DNA of 64,000 bases from Engraulis encrasicolus (Eukaryota > Chordata > Actinopteri > Clupeiformes > Engraulidae). How positions within the stretch are numbered: position 1 is the stretch's first letter; each line of letters starts with the position of its first letter. The DNA is taken from the NCBI RefSeq assembly GCF_034702125.1, contig NC_085880.1:38031278-38095277 (forward strand), given 5' to 3'. The notes beneath the pieces are model-generated. The model had not been told where the DNA came from and did not search any database. It was given only the letters and a program-made list of their open reading frames with translations. Positions 34,066-45,035 of the stretch are shown here, in pieces. The translations under genes and the position numbers were made by a program.

Positions 34066-34265
34066 ATAAGAGAGAGGTTCCGTTGGCCCATTGTTTCCGG
34101 GTTCTACTGTCTCAAGAGGGAGGGGGGAAATCCCCCTTTAGGCAGACCTAAGGACTGTTCTATTCATTCTAGGAGTATTATGACACGCCCATTTAGGCAG
34201 ACCGGAACCTGGTCATGTTAGGTGCCCATAGCAATCTATTACATTGGCATATCTCTATAATACTC
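34066..34265 (+). repeat. Interspersed repeat (gttccgttggcccattgttt), copy 1
   Basis: About 200 bp matching 50315-50515 in inverted orientation. Shared blocks include aaatcccccttta, ggcagacctaaggactgttc and ggaacctggtcatgttaggt. Confidence 0.75.
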
Positions 34266-34346
34266 CTAGAATCTCTGATGTAATGGTGATGATGGAGGAG
34301 TAGGAAGTGGGTGGCCCATGTGGGTGACTAGCTTTAGATACTGTAT

Positions 34347-34469
34347 TGCTGGATCTCAAATGGTGCACTTGTGCACTTCAGGGTTCATGTTTCAGTGCGC
34401 GTGGCGTATTAATTACGCACTGAAACATAGTGCCCGAAGTGTACAAGTGCACCCTCTGAGACGCAGCAT
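34347..34469. mobile_element. Short foldback MITE (ggtgcacttgtgcacttc)
   Basis: The arms ggtgcacttgtgcacttc and gaagtgtacaagtgcacc, with outer tgctggatctcaaa and tctgagacgcagca, surround tgtttcagtgcgcg and its complement. The whole 123 bp folds. Confidence 0.75.
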
Positions 34470-34478
34470 TAGTCTGGG

Positions 34479-34789
34479 GGTGCTTTCCAATATGCTACCT
34501 TGCATCCTCCACTTGTGCTTGTAGCATCACATTTTCCTGATGCCCCAGCCTCCGTGGAGAAAGCAATTAAGTTTCCCCACTGTCAGCCTTACCCACAATA
34601 ATTTTTGGGGGACTATTCTTCATTCGCCATCCAGTTTGCAAATGAGAAAGTGACTTTGCAATTGAGCTTTTGCAAGATATTGATCATGCTGTTGTCAGTG
34701 ATGTCATCACGACGTATTACTTCCTGGTACGACGAGGCCACAACACAAGCACAAGTGGAGGACGCAAGGTTGCATATTGGACCGCACCC
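34479..34789. mobile_element. Foldback MITE (ggtgc(g/t)ttcc ends), copy 2
   Basis: Relative of 20615-20910. It shares cttgcatcctccacttgtgc at the left and acaagtggaggacgcaaggt at the right. Confidence 0.8.
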
Positions 34790-34974
34790 TGGAGCTGCCC
34801 TCGCTAAAGAGCAGGAGATGCAGAGAGATAGCATGCTGCTATACTCCAAAGGAGGGCCTGGGTCGTTAAGATCAATAAGAGGATTCCAGGGAAGATATGC
34901 CTTCACATGAAATTATATCACTGAAGATTACAGTGTGAAGAATGACACTTCTCAGAGATGATTTCAACAATCCC

Positions 34975-35040
34975 TGTCATATTATATTACATTACATTAT
35001 ATTATATTACATTATATTACATTATATTATATTATATCCT
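34975..35040. repeat. (ATTAT/ATTAC)n microsatellite
   Basis: Pentamer-like repeats of tattatattacattacatt form. Confidence 0.9.
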
Positions 35041-35455
35041 TGTTTTAGTGTGTCTACATCTTGAAGAGCGCGGTAATAACGTGTGTACTACATATAACAC
35101 ATACTTACGCTGTCCCTTCAGATTAGGGTTAGGGTGTGTATCATAAGGTAAGGCCCATAGACTGTTATAAGCTGTTACATCTACATGCACTGTAACTGTT
35201 CAAATACGAGTGAACAAATAGATGTAACTCCTTTTGTAAGCTTAAGAGGAAGTTTTTGTCAATATAGCATTAGCATAACTATGGTACCATGAGCATGAAG
35301 CAAGTGAAATACTGTATGTACTGTATGTTTGTCCATATAAAATGTTGCATTCAGAGTAGGCCTAAAACATTTAGCTGAGATATTTATCTATACAATTTTG
35401 TTTTGTTGTTGCTGTGTTTTCAAAATCTGCTCTTCTCAAAGAAGAGGTTATTCTA

Positions 35456-35630
35456 TACATGGGTTCCAAATTTTTGTTTTAACCTGACTGTGCGAAACTA
35501 GCTGCGCACAACTCAGCCTCTGATTGTTGGAAACCGCTGTCAGTCAAAAAAATTTGCTCACGTGGTTGGCTGCCAGTGTCTTGCCCCTCCTCACAACATT
35601 GTGTTTACAAACACGGCGAACCCATGTATA
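35456..35630. mobile_element. MITE (tacatgggttc ends), copy 2
   Basis: Same family as 20234-20404, with ends tacatgggttcc and gaacccatgta. Confidence 0.85.
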
Positions 35631-36366
35631 GGCTACAGAAATTACACCAAAGAAATCTCAATCGGTATGTGCCTCAGATTCCTGTTTACACGCAGTCTAC
35701 TGAATGAATGAAGGATTACACATTTGATGGTTTTTCATTGTTTTATAATTCATTGGTTATAATTCCTTCATGTAAGAATCAATGTGATGTAAATATTATG
35801 CCTGTATCATGAACAATGAATCTGCTATTGATAGCATAATCTAGTGAATGCAGCTCTTTTTCAGGTCTAAAATGCTACAATTTAAAAACTTAAATTTTCC
35901 ATCAGGAAAATGTTGCGTCATATCCATAGGTGTTATGGCGTCAGCAGAATAAACTCATGAGCAAACACATCCAGACACAAAAATATGAAGGAATTATCAG
36001 AAGAGTTGGTAGACCGCTACTAGTATCCCTCAAAAAAACCAACTGGCACTTCAGTTGATTAATGTGGTACAAAAACAAACTTTATTATATAGGCTAATGC
36101 ATTATCACCACCAACGCGTATCAGCCCATCAGGGTGTGAAGTAATTTTGTTTAAATCTTGGAAAAAGAAGATTTACCTGTTTATCACCTTTGTGCAGAGC
36201 CTATTTTATAACCTCATCATCACCAAAATATTAATGCTCAAATCTCTTGGTCACTAAAGGCTCTTGATCATGTCGTAGCCATGTTGTTATGATGCAGTTG
36301 AGTCTTTTCAGCAAAGAGTAAACACGTCCTCCGACGGGCCCATTTACACAGCGATGCTACTGGATT

Positions 36367-36500
36367 TGGCCCTACCGTGGACGGTGGCTGCAACAGCAGG
36401 GCACTGGCCAGCTACGCCGGCGACCCAGGTTGGATTCCGGCCCAGGTCATTTGCAGATCCTTCTCCATCTCTCTCACAGTATAGGCGTACTGTCCTCACG
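36367..36500 (+). mobile_element. tRNA-derived SINE, family C, degenerate
   Basis: ggccctaccgtgg head, cccaggttggattccggccc block and CT-rich body. The tail is replaced by the G-run edge of the next repeat. Confidence 0.65.
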
Positions 36501-36653
36501 GGTGCCGCGAGGGGGGGGGGGGGGGGTGTTACAGATTCTAAGGGCCCGGCAGCACTGCCACGCCTGGAAGGATGCTGATAACATAATTTGTCATTTTGGG
36601 GGCCCAAAATTGGAATCTTTGATGGGGCCCAACATTTTTAGCGGCGCCCCTGA
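36500..36653 (-). repeat. Interspersed repeat (ggggcgccgctaaaaat), inverted copy
   Basis: Inverse of 11963-12115. It ends acatttttagcggcgcccct and includes a G-run of about 17. Confidence 0.65.
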
Positions 36654-36833
36654 CCGTCCTAAATAAAGTCGTTAAGGATTTTTAGGGCCTTCTGGTGCCA
36701 CATTATTCAGTTCAGACTGTCTCTGGTCAGGGTGTTCTGATTTGGCGGTAAAGCAGAAATAAGATTTGAATTTATCAAACTGCAAACAGGCATGTTTAAC
36801 TTGCATTTTTTTAAGGAGAGAAGGAGAAAAAAT

Positions 36834-37016
36834 ATTCGCACACCGTAAAAGCTCCCTTGTCGTGATTTTAATGTGAAAAATGGCACAACGTTTCGACCAG
36901 CAAGGTCTTTGTCAGGTGACTGAAACTGCTGGTCGAAACGTTGTGTCTTTTTTCACATTAAAATCACGACAAGGGAGCTTTTACGGTGTGCAATTTTTTT
37001 CTCTCCTTTTCTCCTT
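36834..37016. mobile_element. Inverted-repeat element with hammerhead-like core
   Basis: The arms cacaccgtaaaagctccctt and aagggagcttttacggtgtg enclose acaacgtttcgacc and ggtcgaaacgttgt. On the minus strand 36889-36915 reads ctgacaaagaccttgctggt then cgaaacg: a GACC/GGTC stem with a 5-nt loop between CTGACAA and GAAAC, like a hammerhead stem II. A partial direct copy is at about 53339-53500. Confidence 0.55.
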
Positions 37017-37155
37017 GTACGTTTTTTGATATTCTGCACCCGTAGCTAGTTGTTACTTTGGGATGTGCACGCACCTTACACTTTTTGTTTAACTTTCATT
37101 TTTTACCATCGCTTTTCAGTGCACAGAGGATCATCACTGCTGAAAAAAACTACAT

Positions 37156-37330
37156 CTTAACCCCTTAAGACACGGCATTATAAATGAGCTGTTACCAGAA
37201 TGGCAATGACCAAGTCATAATGTATTACTAAAGGCCCCGTGCACTGTCATAGTAGTGTAGTACTATAGTAGTTAACTTTAAATGTCTATTACAGCGTGCC
37301 ACAGGAGGTACGGCGTGTATTAAGGGGCTA
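37156..37330 (+). repeat. 165-bp interspersed repeat (gttaccagaatggcaatgac), copy 1
   Basis: Bounded by aaccccttaagacacggcat and gcgtgtattaaggggcta. Other copies: 49640-49815 inverted, 55428-55570 and 59818-59982. Confidence 0.8.
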
Positions 37331-37331
37331 C

Positions 37332-37882
37332 AGGTGCATTGTGTAGGATGGTGGTCAGAGTAGGTATTATTCTGCTCATTGAAACTTTGCCAAAACTGCC
37401 TATTGCCAAATTTTATCTTTTCATTAATATTTACTAAATAATTAACTACCGTAATATTTACCGGCGTGACCAAAGCAGAGTAATTTTTGCAGCTAAAAAT
37501 GTCTATTGCTGGAAATTCAAAATGGAGAAGATGCCCCTTTTCATGAATGAAAAATAAAATGTTCCCAGTCATAATGGATGCTTAGAATTTGATGATGGTG
37601 GTAAGTATTCGTGAAAAAGGTAACATTTGAGAATGGGCGGCATCAGTGGTGTAGTCTACTTTTTTAAGGTGGGTATACTGTATATTTGAGCATTTTTTCA
37701 AGTGGGTATACTGTATATATTTCTGCTATTCAAAACAATGGATCAATCAATTTTAAGTGGGTATACTGAAATCCCTGAAATTTAGAAGTGGGTATACTCC
37801 GTATACCAGCGTTCTACGTAGACTACACCACTGGGCGGCATGAATTCTGGAAAGAAACTTAAAAATATTACACAGTGCACCT
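37332..37882 (-). mobile_element. TTAA-type 360-bp element, reverse, carrying a hAT MITE
   Basis: Reverse of the 39050-39408 family, with a right end gcacct followed by ttaa at 37883-37886. The MITE at 37644-37833 splits it. Confidence 0.8.
37644..37833. mobile_element. hAT-like MITE (cagtggtgtagtctac), copy 1
   Basis: 190 bp with perfect 16-bp inverted ends cagtggtgtagtctac and gtagactacaccactg. The perfect 8-bp target repeat ggcggcat lies at 37636-37643 and 37834-37841. Copy 2 is at 48712-48906. Confidence 0.95.
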
Positions 37883-38099
37883 TTAACTGCATTCCTATTA
37901 CATTACAGAGTCGATTGAATATCAGATTCATTACCACTTTGGTAACAAAATTTGTTACAGAGGTTCTGCATTAGGAGGGTTTATAGTACAGGACAGGATA
38001 TAAGTACAGGACAGGTGTAGGATTGGTAGGAAATGTGATTATGATGTTTAGTGAATGCATGAGATGGATGGAAGAATTTTTAAAAAATATGATTCATAG

Positions 38100-38330
38100 T
38101 TTTCAAAAATGAATGATTGGACTGAATGAGTGTATAGGCTGGTTTTTTTTAATGATAATATTGTTTTATTGTTTTTGCTGCTATTGTATTGTTTTAAAAG
38201 CCCTTCTAGGGACGGGCATTGGAAATTAGCTTTTGGCTATAAATGCTATGATGCTTGCTGTCTGGTTGTTATGCAACCTACATGTTATGTATCTGTCCCT
38301 ATCAAATAAACTAAACTAAACTAAACTAAT
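38100..38330 (+). mobile_element. LINE 3' end with (TAAAC)n tail
   Basis: Ends gtccctatcaaataaactaa actaaactaaact. The short pentamer tail suggests an L2/CR1-type 3' terminus; the body is not coding. Confidence 0.5.
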
Positions 38331-38506
38331 AGAGAAAAACCTCTTCTAGGTTCTGCTGATGGCTGTCACATTCTGACAAGTGAAGAAAGACTGTAATGAG
38401 GACCAGAAAGTTGGATTCTGTGGAACCTAGCCCCCGTTTTCCCTTTAGTCTATATCTAGTAGGCCTATGTTTAGTTTCACAAATACTTTTTACATACACA
38501 CAGGGA

Positions 38507-38655
38507 AGCTGACAGGGTAGGACAACGGGGACAGTTGTCCCAGGCCCAGGGACAGAGGGGGTCCAAATTTGGGCTCTAATTACACTATGTATTGAATGGC
38601 GGCACTTTCAGATGACTTTGTCCTGGGTCCAGCCAAAGCTGTCAGTGGCCCTGCG
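38507..38655 (+). repeat. Interspersed repeat family X, copy 3
   Basis: Same family as 5485-5640; contains gatgactttgtcctgggtcc and ctgtcagtggccctgc. Confidence 0.75.
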
Positions 38656-39049
38656 TAGGCCTACACACATTATGCTTCACATACAAAAAACAGATAGACA
38701 GTACAATATAATAAGCCCCTCAGCAGAATAGGCTGACACGTCATTTCCCTCACTACTTCCACACCAAAGCCTGTTCATGTGGAGTGGCCCACCACAATAA
38801 GCTCATCACAAAAGCAATTCATGCAAGTGAGAGTACGTGTAGGTGATAACTGACGCAGGCTTGTTACGTAAAATGTGTTTTAAAAAACTGCTGGATGACA
38901 CTTCTACAATTGTGAGTTCAGTGTCAATGTCAGTTGCGCTGTTGCAGAGATGTTTATATTTATTCAAAATGGCAACTAGATTTAGAACTTTTGTAACTTA
39001 ACCCCGTAGCACAGAAATTGTTATTGCTAAGTCTTAATCTGTTACTTAA

Positions 39050-39408
39050 AGGTACACTGTGTGAGATTTTTAGTTGTTTATTTCCAGAATTAATGCTACC
39101 CATTCACTTATGTTACCTTTTTCATGAATACTTACCACCACCATCAAATTCTAAGTATTCATTATGACTGGAAAAATTGCACTTTTCATACATAAAAAGG
39201 GGGATCTTGTCCATGGTCCGCCATTTTCAATTTCCAGAAATAGCCATTTTTAGCTGCAAAAATGACTGTACTTAGGCCATTCTAGACAATACTATTTTAT
39301 TACTTTGTAAACCTTCATGAGAAGATCAAATTTGGCAATAGGAAACCCTATTTCAATGAGCAGCATAGCTGCAGTACCTTTTTTGACAATTTCCTGCACA
39401 GTGTACCT
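39050..39408 (+). mobile_element. TTAA-flanked 359-bp non-autonomous element (reference copy)
   Basis: The inverted ends aggtacactgtgtgag and cctgcacagtgtacct are flanked on both sides by TTAA (39046-39049 and 39409-39412). TTAA targets are used by piggyBac and Kolobok transposons, so one of these may mobilise it. Copies: 8151-9858 (split), 13790-14430, 37332-37882, 44090-44445, 51495-51855 and 60464-60822. Confidence 0.85.
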
Positions 39409-39571
39409 TTAAGGCTCTCTGTAATGCCATAGCAATGTTGTTCTGATGCAGTTGAGTATTTTCATAAAATAGTGAATAGCTATGAGGCCCTCTGGCGACC
39501 CCATCTGCACTAAGAAGCTACTGAAAAAAAACAGGCCTGTGATTCTGGTTCTATTGCAACCAAGTGGTGGG

Positions 39572-39869
39572 AAGAGGTGTCAAAAGTAAAACTAAAAGTG
39601 AAAAAAAAGAAACACAGTTTCCTTCCAACACAAGTAACTTATCTGAGTAACCAGTAGACCCTGTACATGTCTTATGATCAGCTGACTCTGCACTGGTTGG
39701 ATCAAGTTTGTTGTGGGTCCTTGTTAGGTTTTCAGTGTTTTTCAGTAACAACACAGTCTCTCTCTCATTAGGTACAATGGAGTAAATGGTGTAACAGCTA
39801 TGTAATGCCATGTGCTAGTGTTGTAATTACATCACACATTTTCTTTTGCTTTTACTTTTGTCACCTCTG
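39572..39869 (+). mobile_element. hAT-like MITE, uninterrupted relative of the intron 3 element
   Basis: 298 bp, inverted ends agaggtgtcaaaagtaaaa and ttttacttttgtcacctctg. The perfect 8-bp target repeat gtggtggg lies at 39564-39571 and 39870-39877. It shows the pre-insertion sequence of the element at 31830-32645. Confidence 0.95.
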
Positions 39870-40637
39870 GTGGTGGGACAGAAGAGAATGCTTCAAGGCC
39901 CAAAGGAGCAACGGTCGGTCAGATCAAAGTGGTCTGATGCACACCCAAGCAGTAGCCTGGGAACTCCCACGCTGCCTTTAGTTCTATACAAATCTCACGT
40001 GTGATTAGGTTCTGGTGGTAACCAGGCGAACCCAAGCAGTGGTGGACAAACTGGATTGAGAAAAGTCTTGCCTCGCACTGGCGTAACGCAAGTACTTCAG
40101 GCCCCCCTGCAAGCTACCAAGAATGGGCGCCCGAACGAAAAAAGAGGGCCTAACATCCTGTGGAGGGGGCCCGTTTCTTCAAGTCAAGGGCCCATGTGGG
40201 CGCCCCCCACCTCGTATGGGCCCCCCTGCCTCGCGGGGGCTGCGGGGGTATACTTTACGCCCCTGCTGCCTCATTCTTCCTAGCCTTGCGCGCCATCCTA
40301 CGTACTTCCGCCAAGACACTTGGCTCCGTACTACGTCTGGTACCTGTCTTCTGTGGAGCGATGTTGACCGGTAGGATTTGCGTCGGTGTTCTGACAAAGG
40401 GTCCTACATTGTCATTTTATCCTACGGTAGGATGTTATGTCAGACATGTCTGTTAAACGGTCCTACATCGCCATAGAGAGACGTCAGACATGTTTGTTCA
40501 ACAACTTATAAGTTCAATCCTGATTTTTCCGAAAATGTCCTTCCTACTTCCTGCAATCGCGTCAGATCAAACAAAGTCCAGACCATGAAATGGAAATGGT
40601 AGTATTATGGTATGGTCAGGACCAGGCTACAAATACG

Positions 40638-40812
40638 GTACATGGGATCTCAATTTTTGTTTTGCTCCTGGCTGAGTGACCCTGGCTGCGCACAACTCAA
40701 CCTCTGAATGTTGGAAACCGCTGTCCGTCAAAAAAATGTGCTCACATGGTTGCCTGCCAGTGTCTTGCCCCTCCTTACCACACAGTGTTTATAAACAAAA
40801 AAAACATGTAGG
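40638..40812. mobile_element. MITE (tacatggg ends), copy 3
   Basis: A more diverged member of the 20234-20404 family; shares ctgcgcacaactcaacctct and ccagtgtcttgcccctcc. Confidence 0.75.
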
Positions 40813-42085
40813 CCTATATGTGGCAGGGTTTTTACTTTATGAACCAGAGATGTCCTCTGTACGCAAGGCCACATTTACAGGAATATCCCAGTCAATGATC
40901 ACAGTTCAGGCAAATTTTCCAAGTTCTTTGAAATTAAACAGTTGGGTTTTACATGTCTTGAAAACAACACTGTTTCTGATAGCAGTGTTTCCGTTCATAA
41001 TTTAGCATATAATCATTCCCCATTGGTCAACATATTGGTTTTAATGGAATTCAATTATTCATGCTAAACTAATGCAGTAGTTTAATGTGAATGCTTATTG
41101 GCATTGAAGAGATTGGCTGAGTGAATCCAGGAAATCAAAAATGCAACTGTTTATCTTACACACTGGGAAAGAAAGGAAGCACCTATTGCCTGCTGCGCTT
41201 GTCAAAATAAAAGTAAAGTGTGCCCACAGGCTACACTAAGCTCATACAGTAGTTTAGTGATATTGTCATTAAAAAGATTGGATGAGTGTATCTATCCAGA
41301 AACCCTAAAATGCAACTGTTTTACCACAACAATTTGCCAAAAAAGTGGACTGCTTTTACCAAGTAGGCCGACCACTATCATGAGCCTTGTTTGCAACCAT
41401 GCATCTATTTCGCCGACCACGTGATCTGCTTGGCCTTAGAAAGGCGGGGACAAATGCACTGCACTTAACATGGACAGAAATGTCTAGCCTGAATCCCACA
41501 GAGTGAAAAAACGCTGATTCTGGCTGGAAGCAGTGAGTAAACAGCCTCGCCAATATGTCGACTGCACACGCAATTTGTGTCAGGTACATAAGTGCCAATC
41601 AGGGCAGATTTAGCCTGGCTCTCACGCAGACCCTTCGTGCTTCGTGCATCTCCGTTAAACTTCGTTTAACGTCTGGAAATCTTAGACGAGCCTGAAGGAA
41701 TCAGATATTTCATAGCCTGTCCAATCAGAATCACGGGGCGGGATTGCGGGGCAGGGTATATACAAGTCAGTGGTTGAAGTAGTACTGATTCAAAAAAAGC
41801 CATGTGAATTCGCCAATCAGGTTCCAGCTGTTTTTAACACACCCACGCCTTTCCAGAGCTAAGCGATTGACAATATTCCAGATCGCGTGAGAACCAGGTT
41901 AGGGTAGATTAGGCCTACTGTCAGTATTGAAGACGTCCCATCCATGCCAGTGCAGCGAGGTGAGAGCTGTTGCATGGCAGAGCAGCAGAAGAGCTGTTCC
42001 CACCATGACTTGACTGACAGCATTGTGGCATTGTTTGCAACCACATGTCTATTTCGCCGACCATGACAAGACCTGCTTTGTCTTA

Positions 42086-42355
42086 GGTGCTGTTTCCACG
42101 TAGCAGGATATTTTTTAGCAGGGTATTTTTTTCTCCTGTTTAGGTGTAAACGCAACATGAGGATAAAAATAAATCCTCAATTGTAACAAATGTGTTTCAG
42201 CCCCCTAAATAGGATATTTTTTTCTCCTGCTTTTTATACCTGGATTTTAAATATCTGCTAAATGGAAACCGAAGGCCAAAACCAATGCAAAAAAATGTAA
42301 CCAGGAGAAAAAAATATCCACATATAAAAATATCCAGCGATGTGGAAACAGCACC
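42086..42355. mobile_element. PIF/Harbinger-like MITE with TTA target
   Basis: 270 bp, inverted ends ggtgctgtttccac and gtggaaacagcacc, longer paired arms rich in tatttttttctcctg. TTA flanks both sides (42083-42085 and 42356-42358), the usual PIF/Harbinger duplication. Confidence 0.88.
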
Positions 42356-42359
42356 TTAT

Positions 42360-42680
42360 GGGCAGTCATAGGTGAGCGGTTAGGGCGTCAGACTTGCATC
42401 CCAGAGGTTGCCGGTTCGACTCCCGACCCGCCAGGTTGGTGGGGGGAGTAATCAACCAGTGCTCTCCCCCATCCTCCTCCATGACTGAGGTACCCTGAGC
42501 ACGATACCGTCCCACCGCACTGCTCCCCATGGGGCGCCACTGAGGGCCGCCCCCTTGCACGGGTGAGGCATAAATGCAATTTCGTTGTGTGCAGTGTTCA
42601 CTTGTGTGCTGTGGCGTGCCGTGTCACAATGACAATGGGAGTTGGAGTTTCCCAATGGGCTTTCACTTTCTTTCTTTCAC
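42360..42680 (+). mobile_element. tRNA-derived SINE, family A, full length
   Basis: Very close to 31273-31592, with the same B box ggttcgactcccgac and ctttcactttctttctttca tail. It starts five bases after the PIF-like MITE. Confidence 0.9.
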
Positions 42681-42696
42681 TTAGAAAGGTGGGGAT

Positions 42697-42860
42697 GGGC
42701 CGTACTGTGGCTCTAAAGGTAGGGCACTGAGCTGCTAAGTCGGCAACCTGGGTTCGATTCCGAGTCCTTTGACAAACTTCCCTCATCTCTCTCCCACATG
42801 TTTCCTGTCAAAAATCTCTCACGGTCCTGTCATGAATTAAAAAAATAACAAAAAAAAGAA
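42697..42860 (+). mobile_element. tRNA-derived SINE, family C
   Basis: gggccgtactgtggctctaa head, B box gggttcgattccg, CT-rich body and an A-rich tail (aaaaaaataacaaaaaaaag). Confidence 0.8.
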
Positions 42861-44089
42861 TGCACAGCAACCAACGTGGACAGAAATATGAAATCATGGA
42901 CTTGTTGCATTGAGGTCCTATGCCAGAGCAGCAAGGTACAAGGCACGGCATGGCAGAGTAGCAGAAAAGTGGTTCCCGCTATGACTTGATGCCATATAGA
43001 TAGATCGATAGATAGAAAATTGTTCTGTGCCATTTTCAGTGCATCTGATACAATTACAAAGACATTACAATAAACAAGAACACAATAGACAAACACAACC
43101 CCCCCCCTCCCCTCCCTCTATAGGACAAAAAGACAGGTTGACAAAAAACCCAACATAAACACAGTAAAGTGCAGTATTCAGTACCAAAGTGCAATGTGCT
43201 ATTCAATCTAAGTTACAGTTGTCTTATTTAGGATGGATATACTAATAGGTATAAATGATTGGCGGGCAGATATGACATGAATGAGAAGCAGAAGTCACTC
43301 CCATCAACAGTGTTATGGACACAATTACCAACCAGAATGCATTGTAATTAGCCTGGTCATGACCATCCCATAAAACTACGATTTAATTTCGTATTTATGG
43401 TCTGGCATTTGTTTGCTCTGAAGCGACTGTAGGAAGCAGGAAGTTTGCACTCAGTTATGGTTTGAAATTATTGGACACCTCTCACCCAATCGCTGGCAGT
43501 TACTCAACAACAACATAGCGCACACCAATGGCTCTGGCGCAGATGTGTCCGTCATTGTCACGAGCGTCCTCCCCCCACATGGTGGGGGGCGTATTCGCTT
43601 ATTGGCTGTTTTCTGGGGGGGCGTTGCGATCAAAATTCTACTGCTCCAGGCACTCCACAGAGAAGCACGGCCAGACTACCGTAGTGGAGCTAATCCTTTG
43701 GCGGAAGTACGTAGGATCGCTTGCGAGGCTACATTGTAATATGGTGGTGGGCATGGCCCTGCTGCAGACTGCACCATGATACATGAGCCCAATATTATTA
43801 TAAGAGAGGACCCCATGTTATTTTTCTTTATAACATTACATTAAGGAGATTGTTACGAATCTGGCTCGTTACAAGGGTCGAAACATAAAAGAGGGACATA
43901 ACAACCAAAATACAGTCAAAGATTTAAATGAAACATAAAAGAGAGCAAAGGAAAGAGCAGAAGAGAGAGCCAAAGCCAGAGCAAAAGTCAAAGTAACTTG
44001 TGAAAGAAAACCAAATTTACCCAACCAAATCAAACCAAGAGGCTCCAAAGCCCCTACCCAAAAGTGCCTAACAAAAGACAGCTTCTTAA

Positions 44090-44445
44090 AGGTGCACAGT
44101 GTAATATTTTAAGTATTTTATTTCCAGAATGTATGCTGTCCATTCACAAATGTTACCTTTTTTCATGAATAATTACCACCACCATCAAATTCTAAGTATT
44201 CAGACTGGGAAAATTGCATTTTTCATACATGAAAAGGGGAATCTTCTCCATGTCCGCCATTTTGAAATTCCAGAAATAGACATTCTTAGCTGCAAATCTT
44301 ACTGTGCTTTGGCCATACTGGTAATTATTAATTTATTATTTGGTAATTATTCATGAAGACATCTAATTTGACAGTAGAGAGCACAGTATCAATCAGCAGC
44401 ATAGTTGCAATACGTATTCTGGCCACCATCCTACACAGTGCACCT
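44090..44445 (+). mobile_element. TTAA-type 360-bp element
   Basis: Same family as 39050-39408. TTAA is intact at the left (44086-44089) and changed to TTAC at the right. Confidence 0.85.
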
Positions 44446-44949
44446 TTACCTGTAAATGAGGGCGTTCGTGATGGCGTAATTTTGACGAAGTTGAAAATTT
44501 GCTAAGCAGCGAGCATGCTCAGTGTGTCCGCGTGAAGCATCATGGTTAGAATTTGCCGTTCAAGACGCAGTTGAAGGGAGTGACCTCTGCGCGGCAGTCG
44601 TGTCACATGGCGTTGAACCATCGCGGGAACAAAATTTTTGTCAAGCAACTCCGCAGTAGCAGAAACCTACTGCCGGGCAAGAAGACCTCCTCCATGATGT
44701 GAGGAATCTGCCGTGATTGGTGTTCATAGCTCATGTGGTTCATGTGTGTGTAGTTGAACGTGCTTCATTTTCTACATGCTGAAATGCATTTCATGCACAA
44801 ATGCAGCATACTCAGATTGGTATCATCCATATGTATGGTCGCACAACCCACTTACAACAGAAAAAAAAAAGAAACAAACCACCCTGTCGTCAGATGCTCC
44901 ATCTTCGCCACGTTAGGAGTGTATGCCGTAGGTTACAAAACCAGTATTA

Positions 44950-45035
44950 TTCCGCGGGCCGCCTGCTCGACGGTTAGAGTAGTGGTTGCGCGCCTGACTT
45001 CCATTCATGAGGTCCTCGGTTCGAAACTGCACCGA
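44950..45035 (+). other. tRNA-like sequence (pseudo-tRNA or SINE head)
   Basis: gacggttagagtagtggttg resembles an A box and ggtcctcggttcgaaactgc contains a B box. Acceptor-stem pairing is poor, so a working tRNA gene is unlikely. A second tRNA-like piece lies at about 45140-45200 (gggttcaatcctcgcag). Confidence 0.4.

Noticed and set aside
44950..45035. Functional tRNA gene
   Set aside because: A- and B-box-like words are present but acceptor and anticodon stems do not pair convincingly.
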